This document shows positions 15,220-15,287 of a stretch of DNA of 15,287 bases, piece after piece. This DNA is from Deltaproteobacteria bacterium. Its GTDB lineage: Bacteria > SAR324 > JACQKK01. Every line of letters begins with the position of its first letter. The first letter of the stretch is position 1. Below the pieces are notes generated by a model. It was not told the origin of the DNA, searched no databases, and saw only the letters and a list, made by a program, of their open reading frames with translations. The position numbers were made by a program, and so were the translations under genes. The stretch lies in the NCBI GenBank assembly GCA_029879595.1, contig JAOUPZ010000023.1:1-15287 (forward strand). The letters run 5' to 3'.

Positions 15220-15287
15220 CGCAATCCCGCCAGCGCAATCCTGGCAGCGCAATCCTGCCAGCGCAATCCCGCCAGCGCTACCCCGGC
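15220..15287. repeat. 14-bp GC-rich tandem repeat running off the window
   Basis: Units start at 15220, 15234, 15248 and 15262, each 14 bp: CGCAATCCCGCCAG, CGCAATCCTGGCAG, CGCAATCCTGCCAG and CGCAATCCCGCCAG. A fifth, diverged unit from 15276 is cut by the edge. Variation is confined to the CC[CT]G[CG]C part. TGGCAG (15242-15247) and CTGCCA (15255-15260) can pair. The array begins 37 nt after the cyclase stop codon. There are no spacers, so it is not CRISPR; its full length is unknown. Confidence 0.9.

Overview
The window looks like a chromosomal segment of a GC-rich proteobacterium, most likely from the Desulfobacterota (former Deltaproteobacteria). This rests on the lengths and motif layout of RpoB and RpoC, which lack large lineage-specific insertions, and on the presence of MeaB and a class I (CyaA-type) adenylate cyclase. 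The species cannot be named from the sequence.

Layout from left to right. (a) 1-258, minus strand: the N-terminal 86 codons of the MeaB/ArgK-type GTPase that services B12-dependent methylmalonyl-CoA mutase, cut by the window edge. (b) 259-545: a divergent promoter region ending in an inverted repeat that stops 2 nt before the next start codon. (c) 546-1187, plus: an unrecognised secreted acidic protein with two glycine-rich hydrophobic segments, followed by a hairpin terminator. (d) 1273-9634, minus: the RNA polymerase operon rpoB-rpoC. It stands alone: no ribosomal protein genes precede rpoB, and no rpsL/rpsG/fusA follow rpoC. (e) 9635-10493: an 859-nt non-coding stretch with the rpoB leader and a candidate promoter, a compound hairpin, and seven GC-rich tandem repeats. 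(f) 10494-12203, plus: a soluble histidine kinase with a cyclic-nucleotide-binding domain, a PAS domain and HisKA/HATPase domains. (g) 12259-15183, plus: a 974-residue class I adenylate cyclase. (h) 15220 to the window end: a second, unrelated GC-rich tandem repeat of 14-bp units that runs past the edge.

The most interesting point is the pairing of (f) and (g). A kinase with an apparently intact cAMP-binding cassette lies 55 bp upstream of an enzyme with the catalytic signature of class I adenylate cyclases. The simplest model is a local cAMP circuit in which the second gene makes the ligand that the first one senses and turns into a phosphorelay output. The kinase has no receiver domain and no response regulator is in view, so the output is unknown. 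Secondary points: RpoB carries a Trp at a normally invariant Arg in fork loop 2 and a Ser at a normally invariant Pro nearby; rpoC appears to start at a TTG codon served by a ribosome-binding site that lies inside the longer ATG-started frame.
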